Shown: positions 17,057-26,552 of the stretch, piece after piece
How positions within the stretch are numbered: position 1 is the first letter of the stretch
Layout of the letters: each line of letters starts with the position of its first letter
Assembly: GCA_028404565.1 (NCBI GenBank)
Contig: JAOOBR010000008.1
Span: forward strand, 1 to 49,128
Length of the DNA stretch: 49,128 nt
Reading direction: 5' to 3'
Source: Pseudomonadota bacterium
GTDB lineage: Bacteria > Pseudomonadota > Gammaproteobacteria > Magnimaribacterales > D2472
Notes under the pieces: generated by a model
Database searches by the model: none
The model's input: only the letters and a program-made list of their open reading frames with translations
Told to the model about the DNA's origin: nothing
Position numbers and translations under genes: made by a program

Positions 17057-18370
17057 TTGATAATTAAGAATCTCTTTAAAAAAACCAACAGTAATAAATC
17101 GCCTGTTAGCTCTAAGGATTGGAAAAGCATAAGTCCTTTTGCTGTAGAGATTATCAATAAGCTTCAAGATCATAACTATGAAGCTTACCTTGTTGGTGGT
17201 TGTGTCAGAGATTTGTTAGCCAACATTAAACCAAAGGATTTTGATATCGCGACTAATGCTGAGCCAAAAGAGATTAGGAAAATTTTTAAAGCTTCGAGAA
17301 TTATTGGGAAAAGATTTCAGTTAGTTCATATATATAAAGGAAAGCAGATAATAGAAGTTGCAACATTTAGAGCTGGTCTCGATAAAAATAGTACAACAAT
17401 AGAAAATGATCTCATCAAGGATGATGCTGGGAAAATAATCAGAGACAACATCTGGGGTAATATTGAGGATGATTGCAATAGAAGAGATTTCACAATAAAT
17501 GCTATTTATTTTTGTCCAATAAGCAATACTTTTAAAGACTTCCATGATGGGGCTCAACACGTTAAAGAAAAGAAAATAATTTCTATAGGAGATCCTTTGT
17601 ATAGGTTTGAAGAAGATCCGGTGAGAAGCCTAAGGGCTATAAGGTTTGCAACTAAACTTAATTTCAAACTAGATAGCAAAGTAAAAGAAGCTATTTATGA
17701 AAAAGGAGAGCTTTTAGGCAACATCTCTAATGCAAGATTGTTTGATGAATTCTGTAAAATCTTTTTGAATGGGCATGGGTATGAAAATTTTAAAAAACTG
17801 CAATCTTTTGGTATTGCAAAATATCTACTTAACTTAGAAAAAAAGTATTCTAGAAATAAAGTCTATGATGAATCATTCAAAAATACTGATAAAAGGTATA
17901 GAGATGGTAAATCTATTACTCCAGGGTTTCTTCTTGCGGCAATCTTATGGCCAAGGTTAATTGAAAGATGCTCTTTTGATAACGGGATTAATGTTAGAAA
18001 ATTTTTTAGATCTATGGACTCTATTATCGCTGAACAGCAAAGAATTACTGCCATCCCAAGAAAATTCTCTAGCTACATAAAAGACATCTGGTATTTGCAA
18101 TTAAAATTAAATGATAGATTAAAAAATAATCCTAATAAGATAATTAAGCATCCAAGATTTAGAGCTGGATATGATTTCCTCTTAATCAGAGAGAAAGCCT
18201 CAAAAGATAAATCAGATCTCGGGAAGTGGTGGACAAGCTTTCAGCATGCAGATGCTAAATCCAAGGAAAAAATGATTGGAAAAGTAAGAAAAATTGCAGA
18301 AGGTAATGGAAATTTCAACCCAAGAAAGGGTGAGGGAAAAGAATTTGGATTTTCTGAAGAATTAAGATAA
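17057..18370 (+). CDS. pcnB: Poly(A) polymerase I
   Basis: 437 residues with a TTG start 2 nt after the kinase stop. The nucleotidyltransferase head has LVGGCVRDLL and the catalytic pair Asp61/Asp63 in KPKDFDIAT. RRDFTINAIYF, FEEDPVRSLRAIRFATKL and a basic C-terminal tail (RKFSSYIKDIWYLQLKL onward) favour PcnB over CCA-adding enzyme. It adds 3' poly(A) tails that promote RNA decay. In Pseudomonas pcnB is followed by folK and panBC; here a deoxynucleoside kinase follows. Confidence 0.93.
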   Translation: MIIKNLFKKTNSNKSPVSSKDWKSISPFAVEIINKLQDHNYEAYLVGGCVRDLLANIKPKDFDIATNAEPKEIRKIFKASRIIGKRFQLVHIYKGKQIIEVATFRAGLDKNSTTIENDLIKDDAGKIIRDNIWGNIEDDCNRRDFTINAIYFCPISNTFKDFHDGAQHVKEKKIISIGDPLYRFEEDPVRSLRAIRFATKLNFKLDSKVKEAIYEKGELLGNISNARLFDEFCKIFLNGHGYENFKKLQSFGIAKYLLNLEKKYSRNKVYDESFKNTDKRYRDGKSITPGFLLAAILWPRLIERCSFDNGINVRKFFRSMDSIIAEQQRITAIPRKFSSYIKDIWYLQLKLNDRLKNNPNKIIKHPRFRAGYDFLLIREKASKDKSDLGKWWTSFQHADAKSKEKMIGKVRKIAEGNGNFNPRKGEGKEFGFSEELR

Positions 18371-18389
18371 TCTAATTTTTATATATTTT

Positions 18390-19055
18390 ATGAAATTAGC
18401 ATATAAAGAAGACCCTTTACCTAAGTATATTGCTGTTGAAGGGCCAATTGGGGTTGGAAAAACTACCCTGGCAAATAAGCTTGCAAAATCTTTTAACTAT
18501 GACATTTTGCTTGAAATGCCAGCTGAAAATCCCTTTTTAGAGGCATCTTATAAAAATCCAACTCAGTCTGCGCTTGCTGCTCAATTATTCTTCTTATTTC
18601 AAAGAGTTCAGCAGATGGAAGAGTTGAAACAGAGAAGCTTGTTTGAACCAGTTAGGGTTGCTGATTTTATATTGGAGAAAGATAGACTATTTGCTGAAGT
18701 GGTCTTATCAGTAGAGGAAATGAAGCTTTATGACAAAGTTTACGATCACTTAACGCTGGACTCACCCACACCAGATCTGGTCATTTATCTTCAAGCACCT
18801 GTTGAAGTATTGATGGGAAGAATTAATAAAAGAGGTAATGAATACGAACAATATCTTACTAATGAATATTTAACAAAAATCAATGAAGCTTATTCCCGAT
18901 TCTTTTTAGACTATGAAAAGGCGCCAGTTTTGATAGTTAATGCTGCTGACATAAACTTCGAAGAAAATGAAGAAGATTATGAGATGTTGGTTACAAAAAT
19001 TATGTCCAATCCAAAAGGAAAGACTTTTATAAATCCCCAACCATCTATTCTTTAA
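18390..19055 (+). CDS. Deoxynucleoside kinase (dCK/dGK family)
   Basis: 221 residues. The P-loop GPIGVGKTT is at 18-26 (Lys24). [13 protein letters not shown], the hydrophobic [14 protein letters not shown] helix, and the LID region [17 protein letters not shown] match the deoxyadenosine/deoxyguanosine kinase family. It phosphorylates deoxynucleosides in salvage. It sits in the place usually held by folK after pcnB. The next gene, acs, starts 1 nt after its stop codon. Confidence 0.9.
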   Translation: MKLAYKEDPLPKYIAVEGPIGVGKTTLANKLAKSFNYDILLEMPAENPFLEASYKNPTQSALAAQLFFLFQRVQQMEELKQRSLFEPVRVADFILEKDRLFAEVVLSVEEMKLYDKVYDHLTLDSPTPDLVIYLQAPVEVLMGRINKRGNEYEQYLTNEYLTKINEAYSRFFLDYEKAPVLIVNAADINFEENEEDYEMLVTKIMSNPKGKTFINPQPSIL

Positions 19056-19056
19056 G

Positions 19057-20985
19057 ATGACACAAGAAATTTATAATCCTAATCCTGGATTTTCAAATCC
19101 GCATATAAAGGATTTTGATGAATACTTAAGCCTATATAAAGAGTCAATTGAGAATCCTGAAAAATTCTTTGGCGATCTGGCAAAAGAAAATATTTCATGG
19201 ATTGAAGATTTTAAAGAGGTACATAACTCTGAATTCCAGAAAACTAAATGGTTTGTTGGAGGAAAAACAAACATAACGCTCAACTGTATTGATAGACACC
19301 TTGAAAAAAATGGCGATAAGGTTGCCTTAATTTGGGAAGGTGATGAGCCAGGAAACTCTAAAGAGATAACTTTCAAAGAATTACACTCTGAGGTTTGCAG
19401 GTTTGCAAATATCCTTAAGACACTTCAAATTAAAAAAGGCTCCAGAGTTTGTATTTATATGCCGATGATTCCTGAAGCTGCATTTGCAATGTTTGCATGT
19501 GCAAGAATTGGTGCGATCCACTCAGTTGTTTTCGGTGGATTTTCTCCAGAATCTTTGAAGGATAGAATTTTGGATGCTGATTGTAGAATTGTAATTACTG
19601 CTGATGAAGGTGTTCGAGGCGGTAAGAAAGTTCCTTTAAAAGATAATGTTGATGAAGCCCTAATAAATTGCCCTGATGTTAAGAATGTCATCGTTGTTAA
19701 CCGAACTGGTGGAAAAATTAATTGGTTCGAGGATAGAGATCTTTGGTTTCATGAACTAAAAGATAAAGTTGATGATATTTGCGAGCCTGAGCCGATGGAT
19801 TCTGAAGATCCACTCTTTATTCTTTACACATCTGGATCAACGGGGAAGCCAAAAGGAGTTTTACACACAACGGCTGGGTATCTTTTAGGGGCACATATCT
19901 CTTTTAAGTATTTATTTGGATTCAACGAAAATGATAAATATTGGTGTACAGCAGATGTTGGCTGGATTACTGGACATACTTATATTCTTTATGGTCCCTT
20001 ATCAAATGGGGCTACTTCACTTATGTTTGAAGGCGTGCCTACATATCCAACTGCATCCAGATGTTGGGAAATATGCGATGAGCATGAAATAAATATTTTT
20101 TATACTGCCCCAACCGCAATAAGAGCTTTGATGTCTCTTGGAGATGAATTTGTTAGAAGTACCTCGAGAAAATCGATTAAAGTTCTGGGTACTGTCGGTG
20201 AACCAATAAATCCTGAAGCATGGGACTGGTATTACTCAGTTGTAGGAAATAAATCTTGTGAAGTTATTGATACATGGTGGCAAACAGAAACTGGTTCAGT
20301 CCTTATCTCTCCGATTGCAGGCATTACGCCAACAAAACCAGGCTCTGCAACATTACCATTTTTTGGTGTAAGACCTGAGCTGTATGATGAGAATGGTACT
20401 AAGCAGTCAGGAGAAGCATCAGGTAATCTGGTGATTGAGTCTTCATGGCCCAGTCAAATTAGAAGTGTTTATAACGATCACCAGAGAATGATTGATACTT
20501 ATTTTTCAACCTATAGCAATATTTACTTTACAGGTGACGGTGCAAAAAGGGATGAAGATGGTTACTTTTGGATTACTGGAAGAGTTGATGATGTTCTTAA
20601 TGTTTCTGGGCATAGGCTTGGAACAGCTGAAGTTGAAAGTGCGCTTGTTCTGCATCCAGTTGTAGCTGAAGCTGCTGTGGTGGGTTTTGAGCATCCAATA
20701 AAAGGACAAGGCATATATGCTTTTGTTACTTTAATGGCAGGTGAAGAATTTTCAAATGAATTATCAGCAGAATTAAGAAACTTTGTTGGCAAAGAAATTG
20801 GTCCTATTGCAAAACCTGACTTAATTCAAAATGCTCCCGGTCTACCAAAAACTAGATCAGGCAAGATTATGAGAAGAATATTACGTAAAGTTGCTGAAGG
20901 TGATTTCGAAAACTTAGGTGATACGACAACTCTTGCTGAGCCTGCTGTGGTTTCTGATCTTATAAATAATAAAAAAAGTTTATGA
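19057..20985 (+). CDS. acs: Acetyl-CoA synthetase
   Basis: 642 residues, the normal Acs size. It activates acetate through acetyl-AMP to acetyl-CoA. The P-loop-like [12 protein letters not shown] begins at residue 257. [23 protein letters not shown] and the core motif [20 protein letters not shown] follow. Lys603 in RSGKIMRR is the residue that protein acetylation controls in homologues. It overlaps the downstream lipoprotein gene by 4 nt (ATGA). Confidence 0.97.
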   Translation: MTQEIYNPNPGFSNPHIKDFDEYLSLYKESIENPEKFFGDLAKENISWIEDFKEVHNSEFQKTKWFVGGKTNITLNCIDRHLEKNGDKVALIWEGDEPGNSKEITFKELHSEVCRFANILKTLQIKKGSRVCIYMPMIPEAAFAMFACARIGAIHSVVFGGFSPESLKDRILDADCRIVITADEGVRGGKKVPLKDNVDEALINCPDVKNVIVVNRTGGKINWFEDRDLWFHELKDKVDDICEPEPMDSEDPLFILYTSGSTGKPKGVLHTTAGYLLGAHISFKYLFGFNENDKYWCTADVGWITGHTYILYGPLSNGATSLMFEGVPTYPTASRCWEICDEHEINIFYTAPTAIRALMSLGDEFVRSTSRKSIKVLGTVGEPINPEAWDWYYSVVGNKSCEVIDTWWQTETGSVLISPIAGITPTKPGSATLPFFGVRPELYDENGTKQSGEASGNLVIESSWPSQIRSVYNDHQRMIDTYFSTYSNIYFTGDGAKRDEDGYFWITGRVDDVLNVSGHRLGTAEVESALVLHPVVAEAAVVGFEHPIKGQGIYAFVTLMAGEEFSNELSAELRNFVGKEIGPIAKPDLIQNAPGLPKTRSGKIMRRILRKVAEGDFENLGDTTTLAEPAVVSDLINNKKSL

Positions 20986-21380
20986 ATAGATTGGCTGTCA
21001 TTTTTTCTTTTTCGATAATATTTCTTTTTTCTTGCTCTTCAACTCCCAAAAATGATCCTCTTGCAGATATCGTTGGCGAAAATAAAATAGGTTATGTGCA
21101 AACATCATGCATGCAGAATCCAGATAATGGTCCAAGGATGGTCTCAAGACAAGACAAGCATGAATACCTCAACAGAGATGACTACTTTGATTGCGTCGAT
21201 AGAACAAGCGCCTCCATTGAAGCTCAAAATGATGAAGAAAGATTAAATAAAGAAAATCAACTCAAATTAGTGCCAAAAAAAGAAGAAGAAATTAAGCTTG
21301 AGGAAGATGAAGATGAGTTAAAAATTAAGTGCGAGCCTGATATTGGAGGAGATACAGGAAGATATTACAAATGCTCTTAG
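20982..21380 (+). CDS. Small cysteine-containing lipoprotein, unknown function
   Basis: 132 residues, not recognised. It has a lipoprotein signal peptide ending in the lipobox LFSC. The mature part holds four more cysteines (TSCMQNP, FDCVDR, IKCEPD and the penultimate residue in YYKCS), which could form two disulfides in the envelope. Residues about 85-110 form a very acidic, charged stretch ([14 protein letters not shown]). It is coupled to acs by an ATGA overlap and its 3' end overlaps the convergent MBL gene by 4 nt. No function is inferred. Confidence 0.75.
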   Translation: MNRLAVIFSFSIIFLFSCSSTPKNDPLADIVGENKIGYVQTSCMQNPDNGPRMVSRQDKHEYLNRDDYFDCVDRTSASIEAQNDEERLNKENQLKLVPKKEEEIKLEEDEDELKIKCEPDIGGDTGRYYKCS

Positions 21381-22189
21381 TCTTCTAAAGATCTATATTT
21401 TCCTTTTTCCAGAACAACTCTTTCGTCCTCAATAAGTTTTATCAGATGTGCTTCAAGGCTCCATTTTGCAATAGGAAGTAGTTTTGGATTGACATCGTTA
21501 TAAACAGAAATTAACAGACGATTAATTCCAGTAGCTCCAAGCTTAGAAAGCTTCTTGAGAACTTTTTCTTCTCTATCTAACCTGTGTTGAATAGTCCACT
21601 CAATAATTTCGTAAGGATTATCAATGTAATTACCATGACCAGGTGCTATTGAATCAAAAGAAAAATCATTAAGCTTTTTTAGCGAAGAAATGTATTCGTT
21701 CATATTGCCGTCTTTTGGAGCAATAACAACAGTAGATCCATCCATAATATGATCACCACTCAATAAGCATTTAATTTCATCAATCAAAAAACAATAATGG
21801 TTTGAGGCGTGGCCAGGTGTATGGATTGGCTTAATCGTATATTCTTCAGTTTCAATATGCTCATCTTCTGACAATATGAAATCTGGCTTGAAAGACTCGT
21901 CTTGAATTGAGAAATCATTTTCAACCAATTTTCCATAGCAAGGAATAGATAGGCGTTCAGCAAGAGGTTTAGCCCCTGGCGAGTGATCCATATGAGTATG
22001 AGTTACAAGAATTCTTTTAATGTTGTTATCTGCCTTCTCAACAAGCTTATCTAAATGCTTTGGTATGTTTGGGCCAGGATCTACTAAGGTTATATCCTTT
22101 TTGCCAATGAGGTAGGAATTTGTCCCTGCGCCAGTAAAAATACCCCCATTTGGTGAAGTTATTTTCTTTAATAAATTATCTCTTTCCAT
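21377..22189 (-). CDS. MBL-fold metallo-hydrolase (LACTB2-like)
   Basis: 270 residues. Metal-binding motifs: THTHMDHSPGA (HxHxDH), HTPGHASNHYCF, SGDHIMDGSTVV and PGHGNYI. The order, and the winged-helix-like C terminus (HRLDREEKVLKKL, LEAHLIKL), match the LACTB2/beta-lactamase-like group. Substrates proposed for this group include thioesters, esters and RNA, so the reaction is uncertain. It lies 2 nt downstream of the NUDIX gene and is probably co-transcribed with it. Confidence 0.85.
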   Translation of the reverse strand: MERDNLLKKITSPNGGIFTGAGTNSYLIGKKDITLVDPGPNIPKHLDKLVEKADNNIKRILVTHTHMDHSPGAKPLAERLSIPCYGKLVENDFSIQDESFKPDFILSEDEHIETEEYTIKPIHTPGHASNHYCFLIDEIKCLLSGDHIMDGSTVVIAPKDGNMNEYISSLKKLNDFSFDSIAPGHGNYIDNPYEIIEWTIQHRLDREEKVLKKLSKLGATGINRLLISVYNDVNPKLLPIAKWSLEAHLIKLIEDERVVLEKGKYRSLED

Positions 22190-22191
22190 CG

Positions 22192-22977
22192 CTAAAAATC
22201 TTCATACCCCTCATCATCTGGCAACCGACCTTCCCACTTGCCATCGACTTTCTTAAATTTAGGCAAAATAGATTTGATCTCTGAAGACCCCTTACTTTTA
22301 TAAAAAGATATTAATTCATTTGTAGAATTAAAATCAAAGGTTTGCTCTAAATTCTTTGAAGTTGGCAAAATCATCTTTATCTCACCATTCCAGGCTTTTT
22401 TAATTGCTTCCTTTGGAGAAATCCATAAACTATTTGTCAGCTCATTCCCATCATGGAGGGTTGGTTGATCTTTTGGCATTTCCGCAGCAAAGAATCTTGT
22501 ATCAAATCTCTTTGTTTCAATATCTGGAGTTATCCAATGAGAGAAAGGAACAATATTGGTTGTTTCAAAAAAAAGGTCTTCTCTTTCACAAATCTCCAAA
22601 AAAGAAATCTTGTTAGAGATTAATTTTTCTCTATAGTCAACAAACCTATCCTTATCCTTGTTGTTTAAATCAATTTTTGATCCATCTTTTTTTCTTGCCA
22701 AAAGCACTCCAACCTCTTCAAAGCATTCTCTAATGCAAGCAACCCAAAAAGATGCACCACCATCTTCTATATCAAGTAATTTCGAACAATCTGCATCATT
22801 TAAATCAGAGTGGAAGCTAAGCTTATCTGAAAAATTATCTTCGGAATCCACTTTGCCTCCCGGAAATACATACAAGTCTCCAAATGCAGAATTGCTTGAA
22901 CGCTCTACAAGTAAAACCTCCATTACTTTATTGTTTTGTCTTAACAATAGAACTGTTGCTGCTGGAATTAAACTCAT
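22192..22977 (-). CDS. NUDIX hydrolase with split Nudix box (NUDT19-like)
   Basis: 261 residues. The Nudix box begins as YVFPGGKVDSED and resumes with ACIRECFEEVGVLL (REx2EE helix). The two halves are separated by a loop of about 30 residues, as in the NUDT19/RP2p group, which hydrolyses CoA or acyl-CoA diphosphates. The C-terminal half (HWITPDIETKRFDTRFFAA) also fits that group. CoA turnover is therefore the best guess. It pairs with a LACTB2-like hydrolase. Confidence 0.85.
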   Translation of the reverse strand: MSLIPAATVLLLRQNNKVMEVLLVERSSNSAFGDLYVFPGGKVDSEDNFSDKLSFHSDLNDADCSKLLDIEDGGASFWVACIRECFEEVGVLLARKKDGSKIDLNNKDKDRFVDYREKLISNKISFLEICEREDLFFETTNIVPFSHWITPDIETKRFDTRFFAAEMPKDQPTLHDGNELTNSLWISPKEAIKKAWNGEIKMILPTSKNLEQTFDFNSTNELISFYKSKGSSEIKSILPKFKKVDGKWEGRLPDDEGYEDF

Positions 22978-23018
22978 TATTTAAGAAAATTTTTTGTTTC
23001 TAGATTAGAATAGCCTCA

Positions 23019-23909
23019 ATGAACATTACTGACAATCTTAAAAAAGATATATCGAATGCCCCTGAGTGGTTTCAAGATGCAATTGTTTCAAAATCAGAAG
23101 TAAAAGTACTGGAGGCAGAGCTTGGCAATGTAAGTTATAAATGTTGGGGCAAGGGCACAAATGATAAAACTATTGTATTAATACATGGAACTGGTGCTTC
23201 TAAGAATTGGTGGGATCCAATAGCCCCATTTATTTCAGATGAATATAGAGTTATTGCACCAGACTTACCAGGAATGGGAGACTCCGACCACAGAGATGAG
23301 TATAGCTACGAAGTTTTTGGTGAAAGTATTCTATCGATTTTAGAAAAAGAAAATATTACAAATAATGTTTTTCTTGTTGGGCACTCTCTTGGGGGCCATA
23401 TAGCTGGTTTCGTGGCTACTGAAAAGCCATCAAAAATTTCTGGGATCATTATGATTGATACGCCTGTTAGACCTCCAGACTATGAGTATGATAAGCATGT
23501 TGGCTCTGGTCCACTTAGGTTGATCAAATACTATCCAGATAAGAAAACAATACTTGGAAGGTTTAGACTAATGCCTAAACAAGAGTGTGAAAATGATTGG
23601 TATTTAAGGTATGTTGCTGAGTATTCAGTGAAACAGACTGAAGAAGGTTGGAGATGGAAATTTGATGACAGTCTTTTCTATAAATTAGGAAGGCCCAAAG
23701 GATATGAATATATTTTTAAATGCCCTTCTCTCTTTATAGCTGGAGGAAAAAGCTTGCTCATGGGTTCAAAGATTTTGGAGTATATGCAATCAACATTTAA
23801 AGAAAATATGGAATTCGTTTCAATTGACAATGCAGCCCATCACGTTCCTATAGATGCTCCAAAAGAGGTTATTAAAATAATAAAAGAAACTATAAGTAAA
23901 TGGCTCTAA
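23019..23909 (+). CDS. Alpha/beta-fold hydrolase
   Basis: 296 residues, no signal peptide. The oxyanion motif LIHGTGASKNWW, the nucleophile elbow VGHSLGGH (Ser) and the C-terminal His in DNAAHHVPID define a serine hydrolase; DTPVRPPD starts the cap. The reaction is unknown (ester, lactone or C-C bond hydrolysis are all possible). It overlaps the following paraoxonase-like gene by 10 nt, so the two are probably made together. TAGAAT lies 7 nt before the ATG and there is no SD. Confidence 0.85.
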   Translation: MNITDNLKKDISNAPEWFQDAIVSKSEVKVLEAELGNVSYKCWGKGTNDKTIVLIHGTGASKNWWDPIAPFISDEYRVIAPDLPGMGDSDHRDEYSYEVFGESILSILEKENITNNVFLVGHSLGGHIAGFVATEKPSKISGIIMIDTPVRPPDYEYDKHVGSGPLRLIKYYPDKKTILGRFRLMPKQECENDWYLRYVAEYSVKQTEEGWRWKFDDSLFYKLGRPKGYEYIFKCPSLFIAGGKSLLMGSKILEYMQSTFKENMEFVSIDNAAHHVPIDAPKEVIKIIKETISKWL

Positions 23910-25297
23910 ATTATTTCTTTACAATACTTTTTTTAGCTTTAGGTCTATCAGCACTCCTTTTTGGTAGAGCTATGTTTAGCTTCTTTTTAAAGATAGCTAA
24001 TGATGATGAGCTTTCCAAAAGAGTTGGTCTTGCAATAGGCATTCTAGGCTTAGCATTACTAATTTTTATTCTCAATATCGAAAATTGGTATTTCAGGGTG
24101 TGGAGTATAGTCTCCTTTTTATTTGGATTAGGTTTCTTACTGAGAGGATTATTTTTCATATTTTTTAGTAATTTTTTAGTGAGCGCTCTGGAAAAGATGA
24201 TAAGTATGGGAAAAGTAGTTAGTGTGTTTGCTTTTTTGATTATGCTTTGTCTTTCAGTGCTTACAGTAAGTAGAGATTATGTTGGGCCAATAGAAGATAT
24301 TTCAGATTGCTCAAATGGATCAAAGTTAGAGGTTTACTGTGTGCTCTCAAATCCTGAAGATATTTTAAAAACGCCGGATGAGAAATACTTTATTGTTAGC
24401 GAGTTTGGTGGAATAAAGCCATATGAGGAACCTAAAGAAGGAAACCTTGCTCTCTTTAATTTAAGTACAAAAATGAGGGAAGACTTGGATATTAGATTAG
24501 GTTCAAATGTTTGGGGTGACCCGAAGTGTCAAAGAGAAGACTTACGTTTTGGTCCTCATGGCATTGATCTTAATAAAAGATATGATGGCAGTTACCAGCT
24601 TGCTGTAGTTAATCACTATCCACAGGAGTCAGTAGAGTTCTTTGAGTTAGTTTTTGAAGAAAACTGGTCTTTGGTTTGGAAAGGGTGTGTTTCTGTACCT
24701 GAAAAATATTATATAAATGATATTACGGTTGAAACCAGTGGCTCATTCTTCACTACGCATATGTATCCGAGAAATATTTCTATGAATGAGTGGCTTAGTG
24801 CAGCTATTTTTAAATACCCTACAGGTGTGGTTTTATTTTGGAACAAATTTAAGTTTGAAGAACTTTCTTTTACAAATGCTGGTCAACCTAATGGAATAGC
24901 TAAAAAGGATAATATTCTTTATGTTGCAAATAATTTAAGTGACACTGTAAAAGCATATGATCTGATCAAAAAAGAGGAAGTCTTTAGTTATAGTATCAAC
25001 AGCCCTGATAATTTAGTTATTGATGATAATTCAATTTGGGTAACAAGCTTGGATCATGAAACTCTTGACGTTACAGCTAAATGTCCAGGGTATACTTTGA
25101 AAGGTATTGAAGAAGATCATATGGTCTGCTCACTACCATTTAAGGTTATTGAACTTAGCACCAAAGACCTTACCCCAATAAATATATTTACTTTTAACAA
25201 AAATAAGGCGGCATTTCCTACAGTTGCTCTGCCTGATGGAGACTCTGTTTGGATCGGCTCATTCTCGCTTGATAGATTAGTTAGTTTCAAAAATTAA
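23900..25297 (+). CDS. Membrane-anchored beta-propeller, paraoxonase/SMP-30-like
   Basis: 465 residues. Four hydrophobic segments (about 3-24, 43-62, 67-95 and 105-125) make an N-terminal membrane domain. A soluble domain of about 330 residues follows, probably outside the cytoplasm. Its features FGPHGIDLNKRYDG, VVNHYPQESVEFFEL, NDITVETSGSFFTT and GQPNGIAKKDNILYVANN resemble the six-bladed calcium-dependent paraoxonase/arylesterase and SMP-30 propellers, including the Asn and His metal or catalytic positions. Lactone or ester hydrolysis is plausible but unproven. The membrane-domain fusion is unusual. nnrD starts 2 nt after its stop. Confidence 0.6.
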   Translation: MALNYFFTILFLALGLSALLFGRAMFSFFLKIANDDELSKRVGLAIGILGLALLIFILNIENWYFRVWSIVSFLFGLGFLLRGLFFIFFSNFLVSALEKMISMGKVVSVFAFLIMLCLSVLTVSRDYVGPIEDISDCSNGSKLEVYCVLSNPEDILKTPDEKYFIVSEFGGIKPYEEPKEGNLALFNLSTKMREDLDIRLGSNVWGDPKCQREDLRFGPHGIDLNKRYDGSYQLAVVNHYPQESVEFFELVFEENWSLVWKGCVSVPEKYYINDITVETSGSFFTTHMYPRNISMNEWLSAAIFKYPTGVVLFWNKFKFEELSFTNAGQPNGIAKKDNILYVANNLSDTVKAYDLIKKEEVFSYSINSPDNLVIDDNSIWVTSLDHETLDVTAKCPGYTLKGIEEDHMVCSLPFKVIELSTKDLTPINIFTFNKNKAAFPTVALPDGDSVWIGSFSLDRLVSFKN

Positions 25298-25299
25298 TT

Positions 25300-26121
25300 A
25301 TGCGAGATTTTTGCCTGGACAATTTAGATGTCTCCCTAGATCAAGGTATTTTAGATACTCATAAAGGAAGCTTTGGTCATCTTTTGATAGCCAGTGGTGA
25401 TACTGGTTATGGTGGCGCAGGCATAATTGCATCTGAATCTGCCATCATGTCAGGTTGTGGTCTTGTAACTTTAATTACAAGAAAAGAGCATATTCAATCC
25501 TCTTTATCAAGAAATCCTGAGGTCATAGCTATAAGTGTTGATGGTCGTCAAGATGCAGAAACCTTTTTAAAAGATCAAAAAAATCTCTTAATTGGTCCAG
25601 GCTTAAGGGAGTCAGTATGGTCTCAACAGCTTTGTGAGCTTTTTCTTACTATTGCTGAAAGAAATGAAGATATTAATATTGTTATTGATGCTGGTGGACT
25701 CTATTACATGAAAGAGTTTGGCTGTCCTTCAAATGCAATTATTACTCCACATCCTGGAGAGGCTGCTATGTTGCTCGATTGTTCAGTTGAGGAGTTACAG
25801 AAAAATAGATTAGAAGCTGCTAAAGAACTTTATAAAAGATATAACTGTTTGATTATTTTAAAAGGTTATCAAACTATAGTATTTGATGGAGAAGCATATC
25901 AATGCACTGATGGAGGTCCTGCCCTTTCAACTGCGGGAACAGGAGATGTTCTTGCTGGCCTAATTGGATCTTTTTTGGCACAAGGCCTAAGCAAGATAGA
26001 TGCAGCTAGATTCTCCGTTGCTATTCATGGTGCAGCAGGAGATAAATTTTCTAAAAACAAAGGGGTAAGAGGATTGACTGCAACTAAACTGATTAAAATT
26101 ATAAATGAGGAAATGTTATGA
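25300..26121 (+). CDS. nnrD: ADP-dependent NAD(P)H-hydrate dehydratase (NnrD domain only)
   Basis: 273 residues, about half of the usual YjeF fusion. It repairs hydrated NAD(P)H using ADP. HKGSFGHLLIASGDTGYGGA, LIGPGLRES, VIDAGGLYY, ITPHPGEAAMLL and TAGTGDVLAGLIGSFLAQG are the C-terminal-domain (ribokinase-like) signatures. The N-terminal epimerase domain (NnrE, YjeF_N) is missing and no remnant is visible upstream. It overlaps tsaE by 4 nt and keeps the nnr-tsaE-amidase order of E. coli. Confidence 0.93.
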   Translation: MRDFCLDNLDVSLDQGILDTHKGSFGHLLIASGDTGYGGAGIIASESAIMSGCGLVTLITRKEHIQSSLSRNPEVIAISVDGRQDAETFLKDQKNLLIGPGLRESVWSQQLCELFLTIAERNEDINIVIDAGGLYYMKEFGCPSNAIITPHPGEAAMLLDCSVEELQKNRLEAAKELYKRYNCLIILKGYQTIVFDGEAYQCTDGGPALSTAGTGDVLAGLIGSFLAQGLSKIDAARFSVAIHGAAGDKFSKNKGVRGLTATKLIKIINEEML

Positions 26122-26552
26122 AAATCTTTTTGAAAGATCCAGATGCAACTGCTCATTTTGGGATCGAGATTTCAAAACTTATTTCAGACTCAAAAAATAA
26201 TGTTATTGAACTTCATTTAGTAGGAGAGCTTGGAGCTGGTAAAACATTTCTTACTAAATCAATTTTAAACTCCCTAGGCTGGCATGGAATCGTAAAAAGC
26301 CCAACTTATACCTTATGTGATGAATATGAGACTGAGGACATTTTGTTTTTACATGTTGATTTATATAGGCTTGCTGATGTCTCTGAGATGCAAATTTTAG
26401 ATCTCGATAGGCCATCGGAAAAAGTTAAAGTTATCATCATTGAATGGCCAGAAATCATTGGTGACTCAAGAACCTTTGATTTGAAAGTTAGCTTGAGCTA
26501 TAAAGATGAAGGAAGAGAAGCTTTACTAGAAAATAAATTAATAAATAGATGA
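26118..26552 (+). CDS. tsaE: tRNA threonylcarbamoyladenosine biosynthesis ATPase TsaE
   Basis: 144 residues. Walker A GELGAGKTF, KSPTYTLCDEYE and LFLHVDLYRL match the TsaE (YjeE) family, which works with TsaB/TsaD in t6A37 modification of ANN-decoding tRNAs. VIIIEWPE is the usual C-terminal motif. It overlaps nnrD and the amidase gene by 4 nt each. Confidence 0.95.
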   Translation: MKIFLKDPDATAHFGIEISKLISDSKNNVIELHLVGELGAGKTFLTKSILNSLGWHGIVKSPTYTLCDEYETEDILFLHVDLYRLADVSEMQILDLDRPSEKVKVIIIEWPEIIGDSRTFDLKVSLSYKDEGREALLENKLINR

